Positions 7,670-17,166 of a stretch of 64,000 bases of DNA are shown piece by piece. The translations under genes were made by a program, and so were the position numbers. Location of the stretch: positions 1,101 to 65,100 of the forward strand of contig NZ_ALVT01000034.1 in NCBI RefSeq assembly GCF_000517105.1, given 5' to 3'. The DNA is from Fischerella sp. PCC 9605. GTDB lineage: Bacteria; Cyanobacteriota; Cyanobacteriia; Cyanobacteriales; Nostocaceae. How positions within the stretch are numbered: the first letter of the stretch is position 1; every line of letters begins with the position of its first letter. A model generated the notes under the pieces. That model was given only the letters and a program-made list of their open reading frames with translations, did not search any database and was not told where the DNA came from.

Positions 7670-9457
7670 ATGGTGGCTTTAGCAATTCTGCGCGTTGAGA
7701 AATTAAAATCTTTCGGTAATGTCAGCGGCAGTGAAAAACATACTGCCCGTTTACAAGATACCCCAAATGCCGATTCCACTAAAAAAAATATCAGGCTGAT
7801 TGGCATGGAGGATGGCCCACCACTAGAAGAACTTGTGAAAACCAAGATCGCCAACGCCACTAAACACAAACCCCGCAAAGATGCTGTGCTGTGTAGTGAT
7901 ATTTTTCTCTCGGCATCACCAGAATATTTTCGCCCCGATTACCCATCAAAGGCCGGTGAGTGGGACAATCACCGGATGTTGGACTTTGCTAATGCTTCTC
8001 GCACTTGGTTGATTAACACTTATGGTGATAAATGCGTTAGGGCTGAGTTGCACTTGGATGAAGCTACTCCTCATATCCATGCTTATGTTGTTCCCATCAA
8101 CGACAAGACCAAACAACTGAGTCACAAAGAAATGTTTGGGGGTGATGGTCGTGCTGCCAGTATCAAGTTGTCAAAGCTTCAAGATAGTTATGCTGTTGCC
8201 CTTGCACCTTTGGGCATCTCCCGAGGGGTTAAGGGCAGCAAGGCAACCCACACCAAAGTCAAGGAGTATTACCAAGCGGTTAACAGTGAACCACTCACCG
8301 CCATCTGGGAAAATAACCATTTAGCACCCACACCATTTGAATCAGCTAGGAATTACGTTGCTAGGATTCAGTCAGATGACCAATTCCAAGCGATTAACCA
8401 CCAACTGGCTGACCGTAAGTTTATGGCACAACGATTAGAACGGGCTGAGCAACGGGCTAGAGATAGTGTACATGAGCGGCAGAAACTAGAAAAACGGGTG
8501 CAATTGTTGGAATCTCAGACTCTACAACTGCGCGACTTGCCCTTGGAGGATGTCGCTTGGGAGTTGGGGTTACATCACGATCGCGGAAAGTGGAGGGGTC
8601 ACGGACACATTATTAATATAGATGGCTCCAAGTTTTACGACTTTGCACCCTCACAACACAAGAGTGGTGGCAGTGCGATTGACTTGGTGATGCACGTTAA
8701 CCAGTGCAATCTCACTAGGGCAGTCGTCTGGTTGCATGAGCGATTTGGTGAAGCAGGGGCACAACGAGCAGCGATCGCCCACGCTCGAAAGATGACGACT
8801 GAGATTCTCCAGACTGAACCTCGTCCCCAATTCCAGCTACCAGTTGAGGATAAAGCAAAATGGTCAGCAGTTGCTAATTACCTGACCCATCAACGTGGCA
8901 TACCCCAAGATTTTGTACAACTTCTACACAGCAAAGGTCTGGTTTATGCTGATGACCAACAAAACGCTGTGTTCGTGATGCGGAATCTCGACAACCAACC
9001 TAATGGTGCATTCTTGCGCGGAACACGAGGCGAGAACAACACATTTAAGGGCTACCAAAAACGAACCTCTAGACGTAATAGCTGGTTTCACTTCCAATTT
9101 GGTGGTCACAAGAATGCGACTGTAGAAAAAGTTGTGCTTTGTAAGTCGCCCATCGATGCTGTTTCCTTCGCCATGCTGGAACATCAGACTAGAGGAGATG
9201 TGCCACCAATCAGAACAATGTACATGGCTGTTGATGATCTTAAAAGTTTGCCCATAGAGGAATTACGGCGTATTCCTCATGTACAGGTGGCGTTTGGCAA
9301 TGATTTGGCAGGAGGAGCAGCAGCAGGGCGTGTTTTAGAACTACTGCCACAGTCCAAGCCTCTCAATTGCACGGCTACTGATTGGAATCAGCAGCTACTC
9401 GATTATTGGCGGCAGTTACGGCAACAGCGTGGGCAGGAGGAGGATTTGAGTCTTTAA
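7670..9457 (+). CDS. mobV: MobV-family relaxase with primase-like C-terminus
   Basis: Predicted relaxase that nicks plasmid DNA at oriT and pilots the strand during mobilisation. From the chosen ATG the protein starts MVALAILRVEKLKSFGN, the classic MobV opening. The frame is open from 7457 only through a TTG, so 7670 is preferred. The metal-binding motif HLDEATPHIH is intact at residues 128-137. A charged coiled region (~250-285) leads to a long C-terminal part with the pattern of DUF3991 (IDGSKFYDFAPSQHKSGGSAIDLVMH) and a Toprim-like end (VVLCKSPIDAVSF...), as seen in primase-fused cyanobacterial mobilisation proteins. It converges on the replication gene downstream. Confidence 0.88.
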   Translation: MVALAILRVEKLKSFGNVSGSEKHTARLQDTPNADSTKKNIRLIGMEDGPPLEELVKTKIANATKHKPRKDAVLCSDIFLSASPEYFRPDYPSKAGEWDNHRMLDFANASRTWLINTYGDKCVRAELHLDEATPHIHAYVVPINDKTKQLSHKEMFGGDGRAASIKLSKLQDSYAVALAPLGISRGVKGSKATHTKVKEYYQAVNSEPLTAIWENNHLAPTPFESARNYVARIQSDDQFQAINHQLADRKFMAQRLERAEQRARDSVHERQKLEKRVQLLESQTLQLRDLPLEDVAWELGLHHDRGKWRGHGHIINIDGSKFYDFAPSQHKSGGSAIDLVMHVNQCNLTRAVVWLHERFGEAGAQRAAIAHARKMTTEILQTEPRPQFQLPVEDKAKWSAVANYLTHQRGIPQDFVQLLHSKGLVYADDQQNAVFVMRNLDNQPNGAFLRGTRGENNTFKGYQKRTSRRNSWFHFQFGGHKNATVEKVVLCKSPIDAVSFAMLEHQTRGDVPPIRTMYMAVDDLKSLPIEELRRIPHVQVAFGNDLAGGAAAGRVLELLPQSKPLNCTATDWNQQLLDYWRQLRQQRGQEEDLSL

Positions 9458-9493
9458 AGAGGCATGACAAAAGGTAATTGGTACAGCAACAAT

Positions 9494-12400
9494 TCAGGCT
9501 CTAGTTACTGTTTGTGACTCTAAATAATCTAACCATTCGAGAATCCAATTCTTATGGGGAGAATCCGGTAGCATCTCAAGCGCCAACCTAAATAAAGCAG
9601 GAGAGATTTCCCCCGAATCCCATAAAACCCTTAGCACTTCACAATCATCGCACGCAGCTAACATCTCAGCAATTTGCGGTGCAATTCTGTTTTCTGATGC
9701 TCTTGTAGTACTGCTGATTACATCGGTTTTGGGTAATGACTCTGGCTGATTTTGCTGGTACAAACTCACATTAATATATAAAGATTCATTTGAGTTTGTA
9801 CCAGGTTCTAGCGCTTGCTGGGGCTTGGTTTCGGCGAACTGACTTTTCTCGTTTGACCACCGAATTTTTAGAGCCGACCAAACGGCAGCTCGGTCGGGGT
9901 CGGTCGCCAGTTCTTCATCAAGCTTGTAGTATTTAATATTCTTTTCTTTCTTGATATAGGCTAGCCCCAGCCCTAACCTGCCTAGAATTCTATTGGCTAG
10001 TGCTATCGGGTGAGAATCCTTGGTAACGGTGATCCTTAGCGCAGTCTTAAGTAGCTTCCTAATGCCAAGAGCCTTTTGCAGAAATTTCTTGCCCTCTGGC
10101 GACGAGTTGCAATACTCTGCCTCTAGGTCTGTGGGGTTAATCCACTCCAACACGCTACTTTTAATAATTGCTTCAACTTTGGGGCCATAGGTTTTGATAT
10201 CCGGCAGGAATGGTACACCCTTACTAAATTGCTTTAATTTGTGCCGCCATTCCTGCTCATCCTCATATTTAATCGCATCCTGGTTTAAGCACCACCAGTG
10301 GAGCTTTGTTTGATTGAGCCAGCGGCGATTGTCCTTGTATACTGCCTTGTAAAGAAAATCGGCTGTGAGTTCCACAGAAGGCAATTCTCGCTTTAAGAAA
10401 GCTTTTGTCGCTGCATAATCCTCATCAGCAGTCCGGGCTGGTTTGCGTTTAATTTCAATGGCCTCTTCAAAGGTAATGTCTTTGGCGATCGCGGTCCGAG
10501 TGGCATCATGGTGTTTGATTTCTTCCTTACCTTGCCGCACGGCATCTGCTGCGGCGGTTTTCTCCTGTGCTCCAAAGTCGTTAACCCTATGACCCTCATC
10601 AATTAATTCTTGCCGTAGTTGTACCGCTAACTGGGAGAGGGAATAATTTCGTCTAGCTACCTGCTGACAGTAAAGGTCAATGTGGGGATTATTCCAAGTG
10701 CCATTTTCCCCCATCATTCCCTGCAATACCTCAATTAAATGAGGCAATAATTCAGCGTCAGATTGTGCGTTTTCTGCTTTTTCCCTGGCTAGAGTTATAG
10801 CCAATTGAACTAACTGCGTTGATGTTTCGTAATAATTAAACAATTGGTGTTTGATTTCTGATGGCAGGTAAGACGTAGATTCGTTTTCGGTATTAAGCGC
10901 TCTGGCTTTACACCAAACAGTACGCGGTACTGCCGGCCTTACCCTGGCTAGCATCTGCCGTGCTTGAGATGGTTCTAGGTTGCCAAAGCACAGTCCAAAA
11001 ACGTGAGCGAAGTATTCAATGTCAATAGAGCATCCCACGCCCAGTGATGGGGTGTAAATCAAGACTTTCGGCTGAAATTTTTGAATACTTTCATTGGGTC
11101 GTTTGACAAAATCTTTTCCAAAATCTGTCTGAGTAATCTTAGAATCAATCCTGATTAACCCTCCTTCTTGTTGCAAAAGCCAAGGAAATTTTCTTGTTAG
11201 ATGTATAGACAAAGCTTCGGCTTCTTTCTGATTATCTAAAGTGATGGCAATCGGTCTACAATTTGGGTCGGCTAGCCAAGATTCTATCTGGCTTAAAATT
11301 ACATCACGTTTGCCTGTATAAAAGTCAACTTCCCAAGGTTCGCCTTTGAAGTCATGGCTAACAATAAAGGGCGGGTATCCAGGCGCAATAGTTGTTAAAT
11401 AATCAAGAGTTGTATCTGTTAAGTCGGCATCTGCCACTACAACCAAGCCACCATTGTCTAGGCATTCTCTTAATTTATGCTCAAGAGTATGAAGGATGAA
11501 AGACCGTCTGTCGCGGCAAGTTGAGCTAGTAACAACGTGATTTAGTCCTAGCTCTATTTCATCAATTACTACTAAGGTATTTGACCAATCACGACCAAAG
11601 ATTTTACCCAAACTATCCCAACATAAACCAATTTCGCCAATGTTCTCTAGGATGGTAGCTGAGGAGAATTTCGCTCCCTCAAATTCCGTCTTGGCTTCAA
11701 GATCGGCGTCTTCAATCCAGGTAAACTCCCATCTAATCGCTTGCTCTCTACCAAGAGCGATACGGGCATTAATGCTTAAAAAGTTCATCCCTAAGCCCTT
11801 ATGCCGTATACGCTCAATTTGTGGCTCTAAGGGTGTTTGATTGTCTTGAAGCTTTACAGCCTTACCAAGGATTTCTAATTGCTCTGAGGCTAGAATAGGC
11901 ACTGATGGTTGAATAATTCTCTCTGACCAATACCCACAGCAATGGTTCTTGATTTGTTTGATTTGGTATGATTTTCCACTGCCTTTAGGTGCTTTTAAAG
12001 CCACAATTCCACTGACAGGAATTTGACCAACCAAGTCAGGTAAATACTTCTTCGACGGGTCACAAACTAAATCAACTGGGTAACTGAGAGTGTGTAATTT
12101 CTTTTGTACTTTTGCTACTCGTTCTTGATAGTCAAGTTGTGTCAAATTGCTAGCTTTTGTTCTGGTTTCTAATCCTCCCCACTTAACACAAAGTTCTTTG
12201 AATTCTGCCGGAGTCAAAAAACGAATTGATTCGTATCTTTCTGGCTGTAATTCGTCAATGTCGCCGAAAGTTTTATCGACCTGACCCCACCAAGCAATGC
12301 GGCAGGTGTAACCCAACTCCTCAAAAAATCTAAATTGCTGTTGCCAACGTTCGGGTACACCAGAACGATTGACCACATCCCCAGCGTCAACAGCAAAGGT

Positions 12401-13273
12401 GAGAAGCTTAGTTTGGTACTTGGCTGCAAGGTACTCTACAGCTGATGCCGATATTTCGGGACTAGTGTTAAACCGACCACTAGCAGCGCCAAGGACGGGA
12501 ACACCCAAGCGATGACGAACCAGACTGGGCTTGATGGTTGTTCCTTCAGTTAGCCAAATTGAGTTAACCAAATTTTGACACAGTGGCTCAAAAATCCCCA
12601 GCGGTAATTCCCCATTTAAATGAGAAGTTGCCCCTTGTGGGTTTTTCTTTGTGGCACTAGTCAGCCATCTATAGCGTCCATCAGTAGAGTCGTGTAGACG
12701 CACTTGGCAACCAATTATCAACCCATCGAAGTTGTAGATCGGACATAAGATGCCGTCTCCAGGAACATTAAGAATTTGGTCGCTACCAAAACCGCTTGTC
12801 AATATCCCGGGTAAGTTTGTGGGGTAGCCAATTCCAACTTGATGAAATTGGCTAACGCTTTTGTAACAATCAAAGTCAATCTGCTCACTTGTAAAGCCAC
12901 GCTCCAGCAGTTTTGAGCGATCGCCCTCGGTCAGTGTCAGCCTCGCCAATAATCGGCGATACCACCTGTCACGCTCGACTGCGCTCAGTTGCTGCGCTAT
13001 TTGCTGCTGCTTGCGCCGCTGTTGTGCTGCCCTTAATTCCCGCCTCTGTTGTTCTCGCTCCTGTTTGGCTTGCTTGGAAAATGCTTCTGCCGAGGCTTTA
13101 TACTGCCAGAGTCCAAAGCCCCAAACATCCTCACCTCTGTAAACGTAGCCAGTCGGGTTAGCCCCGGTGTCGCGGCAAAATACCAAGCCGGTATCATTGG
13201 ACTGACGGCAACCTTTACTAACACCACCGCAGATGGGGCATTCGCCACGCCGAAATAGGGTAAAGCTGCTCAT
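9494..13273 (-). CDS. CyRepA1-type plasmid replication protein
   Basis: A very large (1259 aa) predicted replication initiator of the CyRepA1 family, the standard Rep of large cyanobacterial plasmids. The N-terminus has a zinc-ribbon-like CPICGG...C (residues ~13-22), followed by an Arg/Gln-rich coiled stretch and a DUF3854/Toprim-like region (~140-340). Near residue 430 is a P-loop (APKGSGKS) and near 570 a Walker-B-like VVIDEIE, then helicase-like motifs including LIYTPSLGVGCSID. The C-terminal third is less conserved. It probably opens and unwinds the plasmid origin. Length and domain order match the family, with no visible frameshift, so the replicon may still be functional. The upstream 1.15 kb without genes is the natural place for the origin. 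Confidence 0.88.
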   Translation of the reverse strand: MSSFTLFRRGECPICGGVSKGCRQSNDTGLVFCRDTGANPTGYVYRGEDVWGFGLWQYKASAEAFSKQAKQEREQQRRELRAAQQRRKQQQIAQQLSAVERDRWYRRLLARLTLTEGDRSKLLERGFTSEQIDFDCYKSVSQFHQVGIGYPTNLPGILTSGFGSDQILNVPGDGILCPIYNFDGLIIGCQVRLHDSTDGRYRWLTSATKKNPQGATSHLNGELPLGIFEPLCQNLVNSIWLTEGTTIKPSLVRHRLGVPVLGAASGRFNTSPEISASAVEYLAAKYQTKLLTFAVDAGDVVNRSGVPERWQQQFRFFEELGYTCRIAWWGQVDKTFGDIDELQPERYESIRFLTPAEFKELCVKWGGLETRTKASNLTQLDYQERVAKVQKKLHTLSYPVDLVCDPSKKYLPDLVGQIPVSGIVALKAPKGSGKSYQIKQIKNHCCGYWSERIIQPSVPILASEQLEILGKAVKLQDNQTPLEPQIERIRHKGLGMNFLSINARIALGREQAIRWEFTWIEDADLEAKTEFEGAKFSSATILENIGEIGLCWDSLGKIFGRDWSNTLVVIDEIELGLNHVVTSSTCRDRRSFILHTLEHKLRECLDNGGLVVVADADLTDTTLDYLTTIAPGYPPFIVSHDFKGEPWEVDFYTGKRDVILSQIESWLADPNCRPIAITLDNQKEAEALSIHLTRKFPWLLQQEGGLIRIDSKITQTDFGKDFVKRPNESIQKFQPKVLIYTPSLGVGCSIDIEYFAHVFGLCFGNLEPSQARQMLARVRPAVPRTVWCKARALNTENESTSYLPSEIKHQLFNYYETSTQLVQLAITLAREKAENAQSDAELLPHLIEVLQGMMGENGTWNNPHIDLYCQQVARRNYSLSQLAVQLRQELIDEGHRVNDFGAQEKTAAADAVRQGKEEIKHHDATRTAIAKDITFEEAIEIKRKPARTADEDYAATKAFLKRELPSVELTADFLYKAVYKDNRRWLNQTKLHWWCLNQDAIKYEDEQEWRHKLKQFSKGVPFLPDIKTYGPKVEAIIKSSVLEWINPTDLEAEYCNSSPEGKKFLQKALGIRKLLKTALRITVTKDSHPIALANRILGRLGLGLAYIKKEKNIKYYKLDEELATDPDRAAVWSALKIRWSNEKSQFAETKPQQALEPGTNSNESLYINVSLYQQNQPESLPKTDVISSTTRASENRIAPQIAEMLAACDDCEVLRVLWDSGEISPALFRLALEMLPDSPHKNWILEWLDYLESQTVTRA

Positions 13274-14424
13274 GCTGCCTCACCCCTTTTTTTAGCGTGA
13301 TTATGCTGCTTTAAGTACTTGTCATGTTCGCTAATACTGTGGTCTTGTGCCATTTTGGTATCTCCGATGATGGTTTTTGTCCATCGGAGCTACCCACAAT
13401 TAGGGCGCTTCTCTAGCGGTGCATTAACCAAGTGTTACGCTCAAGTAGACGCAGAATCTAAGATAAATGCCTTTGTTTCAAATAAAAAAGTTCTCAAGGG
13501 AAATAAATAACCCAGTAAAAGAAGAACTTTTTTCTGAAATCTTCACCACAGTCAAAGTTTTAGTCCATTGATACACTTGGTTAAAGCAAGAGCTAGCTTG
13601 GCCTCTATTCGCAAACACTGTAAATTGAAGTTGAAGTTTGATTTTACGGTTATTTGCCTGCCCTGATAGCAAAGAATGTGTCTGCGTGTGGGCAACTAGC
13701 CGATTTCTTAATGTGCGATTCGTTGGCTAGCCTGCGGATATCCACGAATGTAGAAAGCCAGCGATTGACGGCGATGAAGGTAAGGTAAAGCAGGTTGTAG
13801 CTGGAAAATTGAAGTGTTCACGGTTTTTCCTCCTGATCGGAGGCATCCAGCTGTTAAATTCTCCATAGATTTTTGCGGCTAATACGATTCGCATCGCGCT
13901 TTTAGTTCCGCTTTCAACAAGGAGTTGAGAGAATTTGTAGAGCCAGATGCCTTTTTGTCCAAAAAAAAGCATGTGAATCTCCCACCCCTGTGTGTTAACA
14001 TATTGTCAACAGGGGTAGAGTCGTGAAATTTCGTTAGCTTCTAACAGTTTGGTGTATCTTTGACCTCCCAAGTCCTTTCAACACCAATACTGATGTACTA
14101 ACGGCTCACCTGTGAATTATAACTAGTTAAATACTGCTTTGGTTGGTTTACCTCCTTTGTCGTAAACTGACGTAAGTTTTTGCAGAGATGTTGTGCCTAG
14201 ATTAACATTTTTCTGCTATCTCTTCAAAGAAAAGTTGTTGATGAATTTATTTTGGCTAATACTGAGCGAAAAATTTCTTTTCAAATTGCCAGAATTCAAG
14301 TAGCAAGCGAATATTAGCCACTTTTATCTATTAAATTAAATATTAACTTCCCGTTCTTCCCTCTCTTAGTAAGTTATATGCAGCTAATAAGCTCTCTTTT
14401 CCGATAACTAAAAGTTCTGTTTAG
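13274..14424. other. 1.15-kb gene-poor region upstream of rep, possible origin
   Basis: No gene supported; open frames here are short and lack ribosome-binding sites. The region is AT-rich toward 14200-14400 and contains one clear hairpin (13984-14016). Its place upstream of the replication gene makes it the first candidate for the replication origin. I see no regular iterons. Confidence 0.45.
13984..14016. repeat. hairpin ACCCCTGT/ACAGGGGT
   Basis: ACCCCTGT (13984-13991) pairs perfectly with ACAGGGGT (14009-14016) around a 17-nt AT-rich loop. No T-run follows on either strand, so a protein-binding or origin hairpin is more likely than a terminator. Confidence 0.55.
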
Positions 14425-14805
14425 TCACCCTTCACCTCGACCGTTGCCATTGCCAAATCGTCTATCAAGTCGCTCTAAAATTTCCTGAATACGTTGGTCA
14501 CTACGAGCGATCGCCACTGTATTTTGAGCAATCAATTGCAAGCACTCGACTTGTGTTTGGCTTAGTGCTTGCATGGTGCGTTCGGTGCGTTCAGCTTGTG
14601 CTGCTGTTCTCTGTTGTTGTTCTTCGATTCTGGTTAGGGCCTCATCGTGGCGGTCAAGCTGTTGTTGCTGTCGCTCGGCTTGCCTTGTGCTGAAGGAGGC
14701 TAGTTGTTGATGAGCAATAGCTAGCTCGTTCAGGATTTGATTGTGGCTAGCCAGGATGGCTTCGATACTGTCGAGTCGGTTGTTTGGTGGTTGTTGGTTA
14801 GTCAT
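14425..14805 (-). CDS. coiled-coil hypothetical protein (126 aa)
   Basis: Function unknown. The protein is almost entirely helical and rich in Gln, Glu, Arg and Ala (TRQAERQQQQLDRHDEAL...), predicting one long coiled coil from residue ~10 to ~115, and ends in a Gly/Arg tail. It is the last gene of a three-gene minus-strand group (15332 to 14425), 12 bp after the preceding gene. Similar short coiled-coil proteins accompany plasmid and phage modules in cyanobacteria, but a specific role cannot be assigned. A structural or anchoring subunit is one possibility. Confidence 0.65.
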   Translation of the reverse strand: MTNQQPPNNRLDSIEAILASHNQILNELAIAHQQLASFSTRQAERQQQQLDRHDEALTRIEEQQQRTAAQAERTERTMQALSQTQVECLQLIAQNTVAIARSDQRIQEILERLDRRFGNGNGRGEG

Positions 14806-14817
14806 CGATTTTTAAAT

Positions 14818-15045
14818 CTAAATGGTGTATACTAACTCGTCCTCACCGATTTCAGTGAGAGTTTTTTCAGTAATGATGTCTGCCGCTACTGCTAGCTCAA
14901 TAATGACTGCTGTGTCTGCAACAGACCAGTTTTTGATTTTGGCGATATCTTCTACTGATAGTGGTCTAGGATATTGTTTTTGTAATAGTTTGTGTAAACT
15001 TTTTAGCTTAAGTCCCAGTTGTTGGGCGGTTTCGATGTCAATCAT
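14818..15045 (-). CDS. small hypothetical protein (75 aa)
   Basis: A helical 75-aa protein without a recognised family. It overlaps the upstream gene by 4 bp (ATGA), indicating translational coupling. Its middle (YPRPLSVEDIAKIKNWSVADTAVIIELAVAADI) has the helix-turn-helix spacing of a small winged-helix or MarR-like segment, but too little is present to claim it. Co-expression with a putative ribbon-helix-helix protein and a coiled-coil protein suggests a small plasmid-maintenance operon. Confidence 0.6.
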   Translation of the reverse strand: MIDIETAQQLGLKLKSLHKLLQKQYPRPLSVEDIAKIKNWSVADTAVIIELAVAADIITEKTLTEIGEDELVYTI

Positions 15046-15332
15046 TCTTCGGTGTCCTCGTTTGGGTTTAGGTGAAGAGTCATTTCATCAAATTTTTCGA
15101 TTATTTGTAAATCAGTCATTCCAAAAATATTTATTCCCTTGCAGTGTAAATAAGCAATTTTCAGACCAAACTCGACCTGTAAATTTTCTGAACGACTAAA
15201 TGCAGAAGCTAATTCACTTATAGCTAGTTTTACTTTTGGGTCTAGTCTATAGGTGATAACGCTTGATATTCTTTTACTTTTTGGTCGTCTTTTACGTGGT
15301 GTTTGGTCGGACACAATAAATACAGCTTGCAT
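15042..15332 (-). CDS. putative ribbon-helix-helix-type regulator (96 aa)
   Basis: First gene of a three-gene operon. After a very basic segment (TPRKRRPKSKRISS) come a short strand (VITYRLD) and two helices (PKVKLAISELASAFSRSENLQVEFGLKIAYLHCKG, split here as one region at ~30-65), the spacing of a small strand-helix-helix DNA-binding protein. The acidic tail ends EDTEE. A large inverted repeat with AAAATAGTGCAACC arms (15383-15473) lies about 50 bp upstream, the expected place for an autoregulatory operator. The assignment is by layout, not by a firm family match. Confidence 0.6.
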   Translation of the reverse strand: MQAVFIVSDQTPRKRRPKSKRISSVITYRLDPKVKLAISELASAFSRSENLQVEFGLKIAYLHCKGINIFGMTDLQIIEKFDEMTLHLNPNEDTEE

Positions 15333-15382
15333 AATGGTTACTTAATAATTCTGCCTTTACAGATACACTACAGCAAGCAGTT

Positions 15383-15473
15383 AAAATAGTGCAACCAAAA
15401 TAACATCACTAAATTTAATTGAATTGGTGTATTTCTATAAGATTTAGTGTAGCTAAAATGGTTGCACTATTTT
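15383..15473. promoter_or_regulatory. large inverted repeat, probable operator
   Basis: AAAATAGTGCAACC (15383-15396) is exactly mirrored by GGTTGCACTATTTT (15460-15473). Inner CACTAAAT/ATTTAGTG arms add to the symmetry. It lies between the divergent operons at 15332 and 15768, so one protein bound here could control both. Confidence 0.7.
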
Positions 15474-15587
15474 TAGTTTGTTTGTACATTGATAACTATG
15501 AGCGCAAGACAACCTCGCCTCAACAATCCAAACAATCCAAAGCTTGAGAGTGGAAAAGGAACTCCCCACAGGTCACATAGGTGTACT

Positions 15588-15683
15588 GGCGCAAGTTCCG
15601 AAACTGCCGACTTGCAGACATGTCAACTTTAATTGGTCTGTGCAGATTCCCACAGGCGCAAGTTCCGAAACTGCCGACTTGCA
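15588..15683 (+). repeat. 29-bp direct repeat pair, each with GCAAGT/ACTTGC
   Basis: A 29-bp sequence starting GGCGCAAGTTCCGAAAC is present identically at 15588-15616 and 15655-15683 (period 67 bp). Each copy contains a small hairpin with GCAAGT and ACTTGC arms. HIP1 sites follow. It sits in the leader of the operon starting at 15768. Confidence 0.75.
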
Positions 15684-15767
15684 CAGCTATCAAAAAAGGC
15701 GATCGCCTTCAAGCTTACGAAAAAGCGATCGCCCCTCCAACCCATCAAAAAGGATTGAACTTATATC

Positions 15768-16202
15768 ATGCCACGCAAAAGAAAATCAGAACAACCCCAA
15801 GACCAATTACAGCAAGCTATCGCGCAAGTATCTGATGAAGAGTATGTCCAAGAACAAACACCTAATATTCAAGACCAACTACCCGATACACAAGAAGATA
15901 CGCCGGGGTCGCTCTTGGTTCAGGATGAAGCACCTATTCAACAGCAACAACCGCAGAGTGACCGGGAAGATATCAACCAGGAAGAGATAGAGTACAGTCC
16001 CCTGGTACGCAAGCTTGCAGCTATTGCATCTCAAGAAATAGCGCTAGCACGTGAAATTAGTGCTGCCAAGAATGAAGCAATAGTGGACATTTTGAGAAAT
16101 GGCGATGAGCGCTTGCTTGAACGGATTGATGGAACGCTTAATTATCGCCGTCGCGAGTATTCAAAGGTAGTAGAAGATTTGGGAAAAGGGGATTTGTGGT
16201 AG
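15768..16202 (+). CDS. hypothetical protein (144 aa), first gene of ATPase operon
   Basis: No family recognised. The N-terminal ~85 residues are low-complexity, rich in Gln, Glu and Asp. The C-terminal ~60 residues (SPLVRKLAAIASQEIALAREI...LLERIDGTLNYRRREY) are predicted helical and amphipathic. The stop overlaps the GTG start of the next gene by 7 bp. It opens a plus-strand series of closely spaced genes reaching the P-loop ATPase at 18202, so it probably contributes to the same membrane-associated apparatus, perhaps as a soluble linker. Confidence 0.6.
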   Translation: MPRKRKSEQPQDQLQQAIAQVSDEEYVQEQTPNIQDQLPDTQEDTPGSLLVQDEAPIQQQQPQSDREDINQEEIEYSPLVRKLAAIASQEIALAREISAAKNEAIVDILRNGDERLLERIDGTLNYRRREYSKVVEDLGKGDLW

Positions 16203-16414
16203 TCCCCGGCGTCGCCACAACAGTACTTTGGCTAATTTTCTTTGCATTCGTTATTACCACATTTATTTTTGGCGTACGGATACACATGAACCGACAGCAG
16301 CAACAAACCGATAAGAATCAATTGCAAACTCAACAGCAGCAACCGCAACAAACTGAGACTCCTGAAGAACGACAAACACGAATTGAGCTAATTAAGCAGA
16401 GAGGATGGCAATGA
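16196..16414 (+). CDS. small single-pass membrane protein, Gln-rich tail
   Basis: A 72-aa protein with one clear transmembrane helix (residues ~5-26, VATTVLWLIFFAFVITTFIF) followed by a cytoplasmic-type tail rich in Gln (RQQQQTDKNQLQTQQQQPQQ). The start is a GTG overlapping the upstream gene by 7 bp; no in-frame ATG precedes the membrane helix. It overlaps the next gene by 10 bp. Together with the 16405 gene and the N-terminal membrane helices of the ATPase at 18202, it suggests a membrane complex encoded by this operon. Confidence 0.6.
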   Translation: MVVPGVATTVLWLIFFAFVITTFIFGVRIHMNRQQQQTDKNQLQTQQQQPQQTETPEERQTRIELIKQRGWQ

Positions 16415-16974
16415 TGACATTAGAACAAGCATTAAAAGCTGATGAAATCACCGCTCAAGAGGCTTACGAAGATTTAGACAAACTTGCAAACCTACTGTAC
16501 GAATTTCGACTTTTGAACCCACATACTTTTGAATTTTTCAATCAAAATTGTGTGAATCAAGCCACATTTAACAATGCTCTTGATGCTCTTTCTATAGCAG
16601 TAGATGAGGTAAATGAATTGGCGATAGAAACAGACCCACCTCTACCTACACCAGAACAAATATTGGAGATTAAAGAACGCAACAACCAAACCGTAAAACA
16701 CGCTCGTAAGTGGACTTTGATTGACAATTTCTTGTTTGGAACTTTTTTCACTAGCCTAATTGGGGCGGGTATCGCTGCTACTGTTGCGATTGCTTCCTGG
16801 GGGTTAAACGAAATGGCGAAGGGCGGCGCTGATATCAGTGGTGGGAGAGTAAATTTCTCCAGAGTTGGTAATGCTGCTAATGGAGCTATTGCTGTGGGTT
16901 TAGCTGGTTTAGCTGGCTGTGCGGTAGCTGGACTTGGATTATCGATAGTTAAGGTGCGAAATGAAAATGGTTAA
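16405..16974 (+). CDS. membrane protein with two C-terminal helices (189 aa)
   Basis: Function unknown. Residues ~1-100 are soluble and helical and include a Pro-rich spacer (TDPPLPTPEQ). Two hydrophobic Gly/Ala-rich segments follow at ~112-135 (NFLFGTFFTSLIGAGIAATV) and ~158-182 (AIAVGLAGLAGCAVAGLGL), predicting a hairpin in the inner membrane. The ATG at 16405 overlaps the preceding gene; the ATGs at 16411 or 16414 are possible alternatives because a GAGG box lies just upstream. It is part of the operon leading to the P-loop ATPase. Confidence 0.6.
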   Translation: MAMMTLEQALKADEITAQEAYEDLDKLANLLYEFRLLNPHTFEFFNQNCVNQATFNNALDALSIAVDEVNELAIETDPPLPTPEQILEIKERNNQTVKHARKWTLIDNFLFGTFFTSLIGAGIAATVAIASWGLNEMAKGGADISGGRVNFSRVGNAANGAIAVGLAGLAGCAVAGLGLSIVKVRNENG

Positions 16975-17164
16975 TCCCACCCAACTGTCTCCAGATGCTG
17001 AGTATCGTATCAATGGTAAGTTCGGAACTTGGCGCTACTCCCACATTGTTAAAGGTTTGGTCAACGAGCGTTATGTATTTTGGCGTTTCACTTCAAAAAA
17101 TCGACGCAAAACCATGTCTTTAAGCCGAGATTACGTAGAACGTTATGTATTTGTTGCGGAGTAA
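16961..17164 (+). CDS. small hypothetical protein (67 aa)
   Basis: Overlaps the end of the membrane protein gene by 14 bp. The product is basic, with several aromatic residues (GKFGTWRYSHIVKGL, YVFWRFTSKNRRK) suggesting a small beta-barrel or SH3-like fold. The ATG at 16961 or the one at 16967 could be used. No family recognised. Its stop is 2 bp before the next start, so it belongs to the same transcription unit. Confidence 0.5.
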   Translation: MKMVNPTQLSPDAEYRINGKFGTWRYSHIVKGLVNERYVFWRFTSKNRRKTMSLSRDYVERYVFVAE

Positions 17165-17166
17165 AA

